Assembly: GCF_900205755.1 (NCBI RefSeq)
Contig: NZ_OANS01000003.1
Coordinates: forward strand, 62,001-126,000
Reading direction: 5' to 3'
Length of the DNA stretch: 64,000 bases
From: Polynucleobacter meluiroseus
GTDB taxonomy: Bacteria > Pseudomonadota > Gammaproteobacteria > Burkholderiales > Burkholderiaceae
The notes under the pieces were generated by a model. The model saw only the letters and a program-made list of their open reading frames with translations. It did no database searches and had not been told where the DNA came from. The number at the start of each line of letters is the position of its first letter. The first letter of the stretch is position 1. Positions 56,711-64,000 of this stretch are shown here, one piece after another. The position numbers and the translations under genes were made by a program.

Positions 56711-57244
56711 ATGTCCCGCGTAGGTAAATCACCAATCCCAGTGCCAAAAGGCGCTGAAATAAATATTAACGGTGCAGCAATTACTGTTAAAGGCCCATTA
56801 GGCACTTTGACACATAACTTGCACCCATCAGTAGGTTTGAAGCAAGAAGATGGCGTGTTGACTGTTACCTTGAATAACAACACACCTGAAGCTGGAGCTC
56901 AATCCGGTACTGCACGTGCATTAGTCAATAACATGGTTATTGGTGTGACTGCAGGCTTTGAGCGTAAGTTGAGTTTAGTTGGCGTTGGATATCGTGCTGC
57001 AGCTCAAGGTGATACCTTGAAATTGCAATTAGGTTTTTCGCACGACATTATCTATAACTTGCCAACAGGTGTTAAAGCAGAGACACCAACTCAAACTGAA
57101 ATCATTATTAAAGGCTCCAACAAGCAACAAGTTGGCCAGGTCGCAGCTGAAGTTCGCGCATACCGTTCACCAGAGCCATACAAAGGCAAGGGTGTTCGCT
57201 ACGTAGATGAAGTTGTGCATCTGAAAGAAACTAAGAAGAAGTAA
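56711..57244 (+). CDS. rplF: 50S ribosomal protein L6
   Basis: 177 residues from the ATG at 56711, preceded by AAGGAGAG. An earlier in-frame TTG/ATG-type start at 56657 would overlap rps[15 protein letters not shown] and [14 protein letters not shown] are family signatures. Confidence 0.97.
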   Translation: MSRVGKSPIPVPKGAEININGAAITVKGPLGTLTHNLHPSVGLKQEDGVLTVTLNNNTPEAGAQSGTARALVNNMVIGVTAGFERKLSLVGVGYRAAAQGDTLKLQLGFSHDIIYNLPTGVKAETPTQTEIIIKGSNKQQVGQVAAEVRAYRSPEPYKGKGVRYVDEVVHLKETKKK

Positions 57245-57257
57245 GCGAGATTAAAAA

Positions 57258-57611
57258 ATGAATAAAGACGAATCCAGACAAAGACGCGCACGGCAGACTC
57301 GTATTCGCATTGCTGAAGCGCTCGCAAATCGCTTAACGGTTATCCGTAGCAATACGCATATTTCTGCTCAGGTTTATAGCCCATGCGGCACTAAAGTTGT
57401 GGCTGCTGCTTCAACAATGGAAAAAGACCTGCGTGTTGCAATTAAGAATGGTGGTAACGCAGACGCTGCTAAGCAAATTGGTAAGTTAGTTGCCGAGCGT
57501 GCTGTTAAGGCTGGCGTTGTTGATGTTGCTTTCGACCGTTCGGGTCATCGTTATCACGGCCGTATTAAGGCCTTAGCTGAAGCTGCGCGTGAAGCCGGCC
57601 TGAAGTTCTAA
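57258..57611 (+). CDS. rplR: 50S ribosomal protein L18
   Basis: 117 residues: [18 protein letters not shown] and the C-terminal [20 protein letters not shown]. Binds 5S rRNA. Confidence 0.97.
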   Translation: MNKDESRQRRARQTRIRIAEALANRLTVIRSNTHISAQVYSPCGTKVVAAASTMEKDLRVAIKNGGNADAAKQIGKLVAERAVKAGVVDVAFDRSGHRYHGRIKALAEAAREAGLKF

Positions 57612-57630
57612 TAGGATTTAGGAAAAAATC

Positions 57631-58149
57631 ATGGCAAAAATGCAAACCAAGATGCAAAACGAAGAGCGTGATGACGGTCTTCGCGAGAAGATGATTGCTG
57701 TTAATCGCGTAACTAAAGTGGTTAAGGGTGGTCGTATTCTTGGCTTCGCCGCACTCACAGTAGTAGGCGATGGTGATGGAAGTATCGGAATGGGTAAAGG
57801 AAAATCGAAAGAAGTTCCTGTAGCTGTTCAAAAAGCAATGGACGAAGCGCGTCGCAAGATGATTAAAGTTTCCTTACGCAAGGGCACTTTGCAGCACACC
57901 GTTATTGGCAAACATGGCGCGTCACGTGTCATGATTTCCCCTGCTAAAGACGGTACTGGCGTGATTGCGGGTGGTCCAATGCGTGCAATTTTCGATGTAA
58001 TGGGCGTAACCAATGTGGTTGCAAAATCCCTTGGATCAACCAATCCTTACAACATGGTTCGTGCAACCATTGACGGTTTAAGCAAGATGAGTACACCTTC
58101 TGAGATTGCTGCTAAGCGCGGTAAGTCAGTTGAAGAGATTCTCGGCTAA
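57631..58149 (+). CDS. rpsE: 30S ribosomal protein S5
   Basis: 172 residues: [20 protein letters not shown] and [17 protein letters not shown] are intact, without change in the loop linked to spectinomycin resistance. Confidence 0.98.
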   Translation: MAKMQTKMQNEERDDGLREKMIAVNRVTKVVKGGRILGFAALTVVGDGDGSIGMGKGKSKEVPVAVQKAMDEARRKMIKVSLRKGTLQHTVIGKHGASRVMISPAKDGTGVIAGGPMRAIFDVMGVTNVVAKSLGSTNPYNMVRATIDGLSKMSTPSEIAAKRGKSVEEILG

Positions 58150-58173
58150 GACTACAAGATTAGGAATCAACAA

Positions 58174-58362
58174 ATGACAACAACTCAATCCACAGTTAAA
58201 TTGCAACTCGTACGCAGTTTAATCGGCACACGCGAAAGCCATCGTGCAACTGTCCGCGGTCTAGGCCTGCGTCGTATTAACTCTGTTTCAGAGTTAGAAG
58301 ATACACCAGCTGTACGTGGAATGATTAACAAAGTTTCTTATCTAGTTAAAGTCGTTGGCTAA
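58174..58362 (+). CDS. rpmD: 50S ribosomal protein L30
   Basis: 62 residues: [20 protein letters not shown] then [20 protein letters not shown]. Normal length for the bacterial protein. Confidence 0.97.
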   Translation: MTTTQSTVKLQLVRSLIGTRESHRATVRGLGLRRINSVSELEDTPAVRGMINKVSYLVKVVG

Positions 58363-58389
58363 TAACTAGCAAGTAAATAGGCGAAGAAT

Positions 58390-58830
58390 ATGCAACTCAA
58401 TACACTTAAACCTGCTCCAGGCTCCAACAAAAATCGTCGTCGCGTTGGTCGCGGCATTGGTTCCGGTCTTGGTAAGACAGCTGGTCGTGGCCACAAAGGT
58501 CAAAAATCTCGTTCTGGCGGATTCCATAAAGTAGGATTCGAGGGCGGTCAGATGCCAATGTATCGTCGTCTGCCAAAAAGAGGTTTCGTATCTTTGACGC
58601 GTCGTCACGTTGGTCAAATTACATTGAACGATTTGCAGTCTATCGGCTTGCCTGAAGTGGATCTATTAGTTCTGAAGCAACACGGTTTTGCTGGCGAACA
58701 AATTACCTCAGTCAAAGTTATTAAGACTGGCGACTTGACCATTGCTGTAACCCTTAAGGGCTTGACAGCATCTGCCGGCGCTAAAGCTGCTATTGAGGCA
58801 GCTGGTGGCAAATTGGTTGAATTGGTCTAA
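58390..58830 (+). CDS. rplO: 50S ribosomal protein L15
   Basis: 146 residues. The N-terminal half is Gly/Arg/Lys-rich ([20 protein letters not shown]), threading the 23S rRNA; the globular part follows. Confidence 0.97.
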   Translation: MQLNTLKPAPGSNKNRRRVGRGIGSGLGKTAGRGHKGQKSRSGGFHKVGFEGGQMPMYRRLPKRGFVSLTRRHVGQITLNDLQSIGLPEVDLLVLKQHGFAGEQITSVKVIKTGDLTIAVTLKGLTASAGAKAAIEAAGGKLVELV

Positions 58831-58850
58831 TTGACTGATATTCAGTAATC

Positions 58851-60188
58851 ATGGCAATCGCACCTACCAATAACAAAAGCACTGCTCAACCAGGAGGCAA
58901 GTTTGGCGAGTTACGTCAACGCTTGATTTTCCTGGTGTTAGCCTTGCTTGTGTTTCGCTTGGGTGCGCACATTCCAGTACCGGGTATTGATCCTGACCAG
59001 TTAGCGCAACTTTTCTCCGGTCAAAAAGACGGTATCTTGGGAATGTTTAACTTATTCTCAGGCGGCGCTTTATCCCGCTTTACTGTATTTGCCTTAGGCA
59101 TCATGCCTTACATCTCAGCCTCGATCATCATGCAGTTGATGACGATCGTTATCCCTTCTTTAGAGTCTTTAAAAAAGGAAGGCCAAGCTGGTCAACGCAA
59201 AATTACTCAGTACACCCGTTACGGCACTGTGTTTTTGGCAACTTTCCAGGCTTTAGGGATCTCAGTAGCTTTGCAAGCTCAACCAGGGTTGGTAATTCAT
59301 CCAGGTTTGATGTTTGAATTAAATACGGTAGTGACTCTGGTTACTGGCACGATGTTCTTGATGTGGCTTGGTGAGCAGATCACTGAACGCGGTTTAGGTA
59401 ACGGCATTTCCATCATTATTTTCGGCGGCATTGTTTCTGGCCTGCCTAATGCTTTGGCTAGCTTGCTTGAATTGGTCCGTACCGGTTCAATGAATATCTT
59501 GTCTGCAATGCTGATCGTAGTAATCGTTGCAGCGGTAACTTATTTTGTAGTGTTTGTAGAGCGCGGCCAACGCCGTATTCTGGTTAATTACGCTAAGCGC
59601 CAGGTTGGTAACAAAATTTACGGCGGCCAATCTTCTTATTTCCCGCTGAAGTTGAATATGGCAGGCGTTATTCCTCCAATTTTCGCTTCATCTATCATTT
59701 TGTTTCCGGCAACTATAGCAGGTTGGTTTACCTCTGGCGAACCAAGCAATATGTTTAGCAGCATTATTAAAGATTTGGCATCGACGCTAGCTCCAGGTCA
59801 ACCTGTTTATACGATTCTGTATGCAGCTGCAATTATTTTCTTCTGCTTCTTCTACACGGCCCTAGTATTCAATAGCCGTGAGACTGCTGACAATTTGAAA
59901 AAGAGTGGCGCATTTGTTCCAGGTATTCGTCCTGGTGATCAGACAGCGCGCTACATCGACAAGATCTTGGTTCGTTTAACCTTAGCTGGCGCCTTGTACA
60001 TGGTTTTAGTTTGTCTATTACCTGAATTCTTGGTGTTGAAGTACAACGTACCCTTTTATTTTGGCGGTACTTCACTGTTGATTATTGTTGTTGTGGCGAT
60101 GGACTTCATGGCTCAAGTTCAGTCATACATCATGCAGCAACAATACGGTTCATTGATGAAAAAAGCTAACTTTAAGATGGGCGTCTAA
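58851..60188 (+). CDS. secY: Preprotein translocase subunit SecY
   Basis: 445 residues with ten membrane helices. The signature [16 protein letters not shown] follows helix 1, [16 protein letters not shown] is helix 2, and cytoplasmic loops [16 protein letters not shown] and [16 protein letters not shown] are visible. Channel protein of the Sec translocon; SecE is at 32380. spc operon position is standard. Confidence 0.98.
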   Translation: MAIAPTNNKSTAQPGGKFGELRQRLIFLVLALLVFRLGAHIPVPGIDPDQLAQLFSGQKDGILGMFNLFSGGALSRFTVFALGIMPYISASIIMQLMTIVIPSLESLKKEGQAGQRKITQYTRYGTVFLATFQALGISVALQAQPGLVIHPGLMFELNTVVTLVTGTMFLMWLGEQITERGLGNGISIIIFGGIVSGLPNALASLLELVRTGSMNILSAMLIVVIVAAVTYFVVFVERGQRRILVNYAKRQVGNKIYGGQSSYFPLKLNMAGVIPPIFASSIILFPATIAGWFTSGEPSNMFSSIIKDLASTLAPGQPVYTILYAAAIIFFCFFYTALVFNSRETADNLKKSGAFVPGIRPGDQTARYIDKILVRLTLAGALYMVLVCLLPEFLVLKYNVPFYFGGTSLLIIVVVAMDFMAQVQSYIMQQQYGSLMKKANFKMGV

Positions 60189-60192
60189 CTGA

Positions 60193-60411
60193 ATGTCTAA
60201 AGACGATGTAATTCAGATGGCGGGTGAAATTATTGAGAATTTGCCGAACGCAATGTTTCGCGTAAAGCTGGAAAACGGACATGTGGTTCTAGGGCACATT
60301 TCTGGAAAGATGAGAATGCACTACATTCGCATTTTGCCAGGAGACAAGGTGACGGTGGAGATGACTCCATACGACCTGACGCGTGCAAGAATCATATTCC
60401 GCGCGAAGTAA
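60193..60411 (+). CDS. infA: Translation initiation factor IF-1
   Basis: 72 residues, one S1-type OB fold: [20 protein letters not shown] and RIIFRAK at the end. It starts four bases after secY, without a clear ribosome-binding site, so translation is probably coupled to secY. Confidence 0.96.
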   Translation: MSKDDVIQMAGEIIENLPNAMFRVKLENGHVVLGHISGKMRMHYIRILPGDKVTVEMTPYDLTRARIIFRAK

Positions 60412-60444
60412 CTATTAAGCATTACCAATTTTAAGAGGTGAGTT

Positions 60445-60561
60445 ATGAAAGTTTTGGCATCCGTTAAGTGTATTTGCAGAAATTGCAAGATCATTAAGCG
60501 CAAGCGTGTTGTGCGCGTGATCTGCTCTTCAGATCCACGTCATAAGCAGCGTCAAGGCTGA
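60445..60561 (+). CDS. rpmJ: 50S ribosomal protein L36
   Basis: 38 residues, preceded by AAGAGGTGAG. Sequence [20 protein letters not shown] and continuing [17 protein letters not shown] holds the Cys and His zinc ligands (C-x2-C, C, H), so this is the zinc-binding form. Between infA and rpsM as usual. Confidence 0.95.
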   Translation: MKVLASVKCICRNCKIIKRKRVVRVICSSDPRHKQRQG

Positions 60562-60592
60562 TTTAGTTAATTAAGAGTTAAGAGGAAATCTC

Positions 60593-60958
60593 ATGGCACG
60601 TATCGCTGGGGTAAACATCCCCAATCATCAACACACTGTTATTGGTTTAACAGCAATTTTTGGCATTGGCACAACCCGTGCTAACAAAATTTGCAAGACC
60701 ACAGGTGTTGCTATCGACAAAAAAGTAAAAGATCTTACTGATGCTGACTTGGAAAAGTTACGTGATGAAGTAGGCAAGTTCATTACTGAAGGTGACTTGC
60801 GTCGCGAAGTTACTATGAGCATCAAGCGTTTGATGGATTTAGGCTGCTACCGCGGCGTTCGTCATCGTAAAGGTTTGCCTGTTCGTGGCCAACGTACAAA
60901 GACGAATGCGCGTACCCGTAAGGGCCCACGCAAGTCTGGCGTGCAACTGAAGAAATAA
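60593..60958 (+). CDS. rpsM: 30S ribosomal protein S13
   Basis: 121 residues: [19 protein letters not shown] and [20 protein letters not shown]. Start of the alpha group; contacts P-site tRNA. Confidence 0.98.
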   Translation: MARIAGVNIPNHQHTVIGLTAIFGIGTTRANKICKTTGVAIDKKVKDLTDADLEKLRDEVGKFITEGDLRREVTMSIKRLMDLGCYRGVRHRKGLPVRGQRTKTNARTRKGPRKSGVQLKK

Positions 60959-60976
60959 TCAAGAAAGTTTATTGAC

Positions 60977-61384
60977 ATGGCAAAACAACAATCCGCTTCT
61001 GCAGCTTCACAGCGCACGCGTAAGAAAGTTAAAAAGAACGTTGCTGACGGTATTGCACACGTGCACGCCTCTTTTAACAACACAATCATTACCATCACTG
61101 ATCGTCAAGGAAATGCGCTCTCATGGGCTACTTCTGGCGGTCAGGGTTTTAAGGGCTCACGTAAATCGACACCTTTCGCAGCTCAGGTTGCTGCAGAAGT
61201 TGCCGGTAAAGCTGCCGTTGAATGTGGTATCAAGAATCTAGAAGTTCAGATCAAAGGACCTGGTCCTGGTCGTGAATCTGCTGTCCGCGCATTGAATTCT
61301 TTAGGTATCAAAATTACCGAGATTCAAGACGTAACACCAGTTCCACATAACGGTTGCCGTCCTCCGAAGCGTCGTCGTATCTAA
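60977..61384 (+). CDS. rpsK: 30S ribosomal protein S11
   Basis: 135 residues: [20 protein letters not shown] and the C-terminal [18 protein letters not shown]. The Asn-Gly near the end is the known isoaspartate-forming site in relatives. Confidence 0.98.
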   Translation: MAKQQSASAASQRTRKKVKKNVADGIAHVHASFNNTIITITDRQGNALSWATSGGQGFKGSRKSTPFAAQVAAEVAGKAAVECGIKNLEVQIKGPGPGRESAVRALNSLGIKITEIQDVTPVPHNGCRPPKRRRI

Positions 61385-61501
61385 GCTAGGTTTACGGTTT
61401 TACAAGTTTGAGTATTTTTTTATTAAAGCCCACTGTTCATCTGAATTTAAGGGGTGAACTAACCGCCGGTCGTAAGACTGCGGCAAAGAAAGGAAAGCAT
61501 C
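61385..61501 (+). promoter_or_regulatory. Structured rpsK-rpsD gap
   Basis: 117 bases. GTTCA/TGAAC (61435-61459) can pair, and CCGC (61463-61466) pairs with GCGG (61480-61483) around GTC-GTAA-GAC, a GNRA-type loop. The rpsD ribosome-binding site AAAGGAAAG follows. Possibly the S4 control site moved from before rpsM; speculative. Confidence 0.3.
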
Positions 61502-62125
61502 GTGGCACGTTACTTAGGTCCTAAGGCCAAATTATCCCGTCGGGAAGGTACCGATTTATTTTTAAAAAGCGCACGTCGTGCATTAGCTGACAAGTGCAAA
61601 TTAGATACTAAGCCTGGTCAACATGGCCGTACATCAGGTTCCAGAACTTCTGACTACGGCAATCAGTTGCGCGAAAAGCAAAAAGTAAAGCGTATGTATG
61701 GAATTCTAGAGCGTCAGTTCCGTCGGTATTTTGCTGAAGCTGAGCGTCGCAAAGGTAATACCGGCTCTACATTGTTGCAGTTGCTAGAGTCACGTCTTGA
61801 TAACGTAGTTTATCGTATGGGTTTTGGCTCTACACGCGCTGAAGCACGCCAATTAGTTTCTCATTGCGCCGTCATGTTGAATGGCAGTGCGGTCAATATC
61901 CCATCAATTCAGGTTAAGCCAGGTGATGTGATTGCTATTCGCGAGAAGGCGAAGAAGCAGACACGCATTACTGAATCCTTGAATTTGGTGCAGCAGATGT
62001 CAGCAGTAGGCTGGGTTTCTGTCGATGCTGCAAAGTTAGAGGGAGTGTTTAAGCATGTGCCTGACCGCGAAGATATCAGCAGTGAAATTAATGAAAGTTT
62101 GATTGTCGAATTGTATTCACGCTAA
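61502..62125 (+). CDS. rpsD: 30S ribosomal protein S4
   Basis: 207 residues with a GTG start. [19 protein letters not shown] begins the protein and the S4 RNA-binding domain is near 97-160 ([20 protein letters not shown]). It lacks zinc-binding Cys. In E. coli it represses the alpha operon. Confidence 0.97.
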   Translation: MARYLGPKAKLSRREGTDLFLKSARRALADKCKLDTKPGQHGRTSGSRTSDYGNQLREKQKVKRMYGILERQFRRYFAEAERRKGNTGSTLLQLLESRLDNVVYRMGFGSTRAEARQLVSHCAVMLNGSAVNIPSIQVKPGDVIAIREKAKKQTRITESLNLVQQMSAVGWVSVDAAKLEGVFKHVPDREDISSEINESLIVELYSR

Positions 62126-62148
62126 TTAGGCACTCTTAAGGAAAAAAT

Positions 62149-63129
62149 ATGCAAACAAATTTGCTCAAGCCAAAAATTATTTCTGTTGAAGCGCTTTCTG
62201 CCAACCAAGCTAAGGTTGTTATGGAGCCGTTTGAGCGTGGCTATGGCCATACGCTTGGAAATGCATTACGTCGTGTGCTGTTGTCATCGATGGTTGGTTA
62301 CGCGCCAACTGAAGTCGCTATTGCTGGTGTTGTTCATGAGTATTCCACTTTGGATGGTGTTCAAGAGGATGTAGTTAACCTTCTGCTCAACCTTAAAGGA
62401 ATCGTATTCAAGTTGCAGTCACGTGACGAAGTCACCATCAACTTGCGTAAAGAAGGCCCTGGCGTTGTTACTGCAAAAGACATTGACTTGCCACATGATG
62501 TTGAAATTATTAATCCTGATCACGTTATCGCTCACCTATCCGCTGGTGGTAAGTTAGACATGCAGATCAAGGTTGAAAAAGGTCGTGGCTATGTACCAGG
62601 AAATATGCGTCAGTATCACGATGAAGTGACCAAGATCATTGGCAGAATCGTACTGGATGCTTCATTTAGCCCAGTTAGTCGTGTTAGCTATGCCGTTGAG
62701 TCAGCTCGTGTTGAGCAACGTACCGACCTCGATCGTCTAGTAATGACTATTGAAACTAATGGTGTTTTGTCACCTGAAGAAGCGATTCGTCAGGCTGCAA
62801 CCATCTTAGTTGATCAATTGGTTGTATTTGCAGCCCTAGAAAGCAGCGAAGTTTCTGGTGATCTCGCCCCTAGCCGCTCATCAATGGTTGATCCAATGTT
62901 GATGCGTCCAGTAGATGATCTTGAGTTGACAGTTCGCTCTGCAAACTGCTTAAAAGCTGAAAACATTTACTACATCGGCGATTTGATCCAACGTAGTGAG
63001 AATGAGTTGCTGAAAACGCCTAATTTAGGTCGTAAGTCTTTGAATGAAATCAAAGATGTATTGGCAGCTCGTGGCTTAAGTCTTGGCATGAAACTTGAGA
63101 GCTGGCCTCCAGCCAACCTCGAGAAATAA
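62149..63129 (+). CDS. rpoA: RNA polymerase subunit alpha
   Basis: 326 residues. The N-terminal dimerisation domain includes [20 protein letters not shown], and the C-terminal domain (about 250-326) with [18 protein letters not shown] and [18 protein letters not shown] binds UP-element DNA. Standard position between rpsD and rplQ. Confidence 0.98.
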   Translation: MQTNLLKPKIISVEALSANQAKVVMEPFERGYGHTLGNALRRVLLSSMVGYAPTEVAIAGVVHEYSTLDGVQEDVVNLLLNLKGIVFKLQSRDEVTINLRKEGPGVVTAKDIDLPHDVEIINPDHVIAHLSAGGKLDMQIKVEKGRGYVPGNMRQYHDEVTKIIGRIVLDASFSPVSRVSYAVESARVEQRTDLDRLVMTIETNGVLSPEEAIRQAATILVDQLVVFAALESSEVSGDLAPSRSSMVDPMLMRPVDDLELTVRSANCLKAENIYYIGDLIQRSENELLKTPNLGRKSLNEIKDVLAARGLSLGMKLESWPPANLEK

Positions 63130-63145
63130 TTAGAAAGGAAGCATC

Positions 63146-63538
63146 ATGCGTCACGGAAACGGCTTACGCAAACTAAATAGAACATCTTCACATCGCTTGG
63201 CGATGCTGCGCAACATGTCCAATTCACTTTTGGAGCACGAAGTGATTAAAACCACTCTGCCAAAAGCAAAAGAATTGCGCATGGTTGTTGAGCCCTTGAT
63301 TACCCTTGGTAAAAAAGACAACTTAGCAAATCGTCGCTTAGCTTTTAATCGCACACGTGATCGCGATATCGTGAGCAAACTCTTTAATGAGCTCGGCCCA
63401 CGCTACGCAACTCGTCCAGGCGGTTACCTGCGCATTCTGAAATTTGGCTTCCGTCATGGCGATAATGCGCCAATGGCCTTGGTTGAATTATTGGATCGCC
63501 CAGAGATCGAAGAAGCGCCAGTAGCACAAGAAGTGTAA
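63146..63538 (+). CDS. rplQ: 50S ribosomal protein L17
   Basis: 130 residues: [20 protein letters not shown] start and [20 protein letters not shown]. Last gene of the ribosomal-protein run; the terminator follows at 63556. Confidence 0.98.
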   Translation: MRHGNGLRKLNRTSSHRLAMLRNMSNSLLEHEVIKTTLPKAKELRMVVEPLITLGKKDNLANRRLAFNRTRDRDIVSKLFNELGPRYATRPGGYLRILKFGFRHGDNAPMALVELLDRPEIEEAPVAQEV

Positions 63539-63555
63539 TCTTTTGTGATTGCGAT

Positions 63556-63582
63556 AAAGCCAGGCCTCGGTCTGGCTTTTTT
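63556..63582 (+). terminator. Rho-independent terminator after rplQ
   Basis: AAAGCCAGGCC and GGTCTGGCTTT pair (one G-T pair, loop TC), followed by further Ts. It ends the alpha operon. Confidence 0.93.
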
Positions 63583-63606
63583 CATTTAAACGGATAACAT
63601 TACAGA

Positions 63607-63948
63607 GTGACCGAGATCCAATCCCTCCAGTTGCTGATTGTGACGACTAGTTTTAGTCGGATTGAAGATGCACGACTGATGGCACAAAAATTACTGGATG
63701 AACGGTTAGCTGCGTGTGTGCAGATTCAAGAGGGCACTCTTTCCATGTATCGTTGGCATGGAAAGCTCTCGGAAGAAAACGAGGTACTGCTTAGCGCAAA
63801 AACAGCGGCTTGTAAATGGGATGAAATCAGCGCTTTCATAAAACAGCATCATCCATACGAGTTACCAGAGCTACTAGGGATTTCTCCAGCGGAATTTGAT
63901 GTTGACTATGGAGATTGGGTTAAATCAGAGATCAAGATAGATACATGA
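63607..63948 (+). CDS. cutA: Divalent-cation tolerance protein CutA
   Basis: 113 residues with a GTG start. LVTTSFSRIEDARLMAQKLL-type opening, ERLAACVQIQEG and ELPELLGISPAEFDVDYGDW are the family pattern. CutA is a trimeric ferredoxin-like protein related to PII; its function is not settled. Its stop overlaps the next start (ATGA), as in the E. coli cutA-dsbD pair. Confidence 0.93.
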   Translation: MTEIQSLQLLIVTTSFSRIEDARLMAQKLLDERLAACVQIQEGTLSMYRWHGKLSEENEVLLSAKTAACKWDEISAFIKQHHPYELPELLGISPAEFDVDYGDWVKSEIKIDT

Positions 63949-64000
63949 AATTCTTAAAGTACGTCACGCTAGCTTTGTCCCTAATGGCTTTATTCATTGG
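63945..64000 (+). CDS. Start of a secreted or membrane protein, probably DsbD (truncated by window end)
   Basis: Only 18 codons are seen: MKFLKYVTLALSLMALFI, a typical signal peptide with a basic N-terminus and hydrophobic core. The four-base overlap with cutA and the cutA-dsbD order of other proteobacteria suggest thiol:disulfide interchange protein DsbD. The visible residues alone do not prove it. Confidence 0.5.
   Translation, partial: MKFLKYVTLALSLMALFI

Overview
The window reads as an intact, gene-dense chromosomal segment of a small-genome freshwater betaproteobacterium, most likely Polynucleobacter (Burkholderiaceae). This rests on the 16S rRNA sequence, moderate base composition, the protein sequences and the gene order. 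I read it by eye, so the genus is an inference and the order Burkholderiales is firmer. No mobile element, CRISPR array, phage gene or clearly broken gene was seen. Almost everything is core genome.

Layout. (1) 1-1274: end of a branched-chain amino-acid-type ABC transporter (livH fragment, livM). (2) 4336-1278, minus strand: a three-gene operon of acyl-CoA dehydrogenase, short-chain dehydrogenase and aminoglycoside-phosphotransferase-like kinase. This is the combination used for 4-hydroxyacyl-CoA breakdown (LvaC/LvaD/LvaA; the kinase and dehydrogenase are fused in ACAD10/11). It is the most interesting metabolic unit here. (3) 4447-15887: mnmG-rsmG-parA-parB-atpIBEFHAGDC, the classical replication-origin neighbourhood, with two parS sites, one over the mnmG promoter and one inside mnmG. 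(4) 15904-19405: hemE and priA, separated by an AT-rich gap with DnaA-box-like sequences. (5) 19406-25070: mixed housekeeping genes: solitary gcvH, metallo-hydrolase, small zinc ribbon, fatty acid desaturase, tRNA-Arg, small membrane protein, rsmI, diaA/gmhA, a BON lipoprotein and cytochrome c.

(6) 25071-30687: a complete rRNA operon with a near-consensus promoter, 16S, tRNA-Ile, tRNA-Ala, 23S, 5S and terminator. (7) 30713-32757: tRNA-Tyr, -Gly, -Thr, tuf, tRNA-Trp, secE. (8) nusG, rplKAJL, rpoBC. (9) str operon rpsL-rpsG-fusA-tuf, whose tuf appears identical to the first. (10) S10, spc and alpha ribosomal-protein operons through rpoA and rplQ, ending in a strong terminator at 63556. (11) cutA and the first codons of a probable dsbD.

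The unit from 25 kb to 63.5 kb makes the translation and transcription machinery: rRNA, tRNAs, elongation factors, 30 ribosomal proteins, the RNA polymerase core (beta, beta', alpha), NusG, IF-1 and the SecYE translocon. Its intergenic gaps are not empty. Several hold promoters with 17-18 nt spacing and long RNA hairpins where autogenous ribosomal-protein control is expected. The 3-15.9 kb section links chromosome partitioning, tRNA/rRNA modification and energy production.
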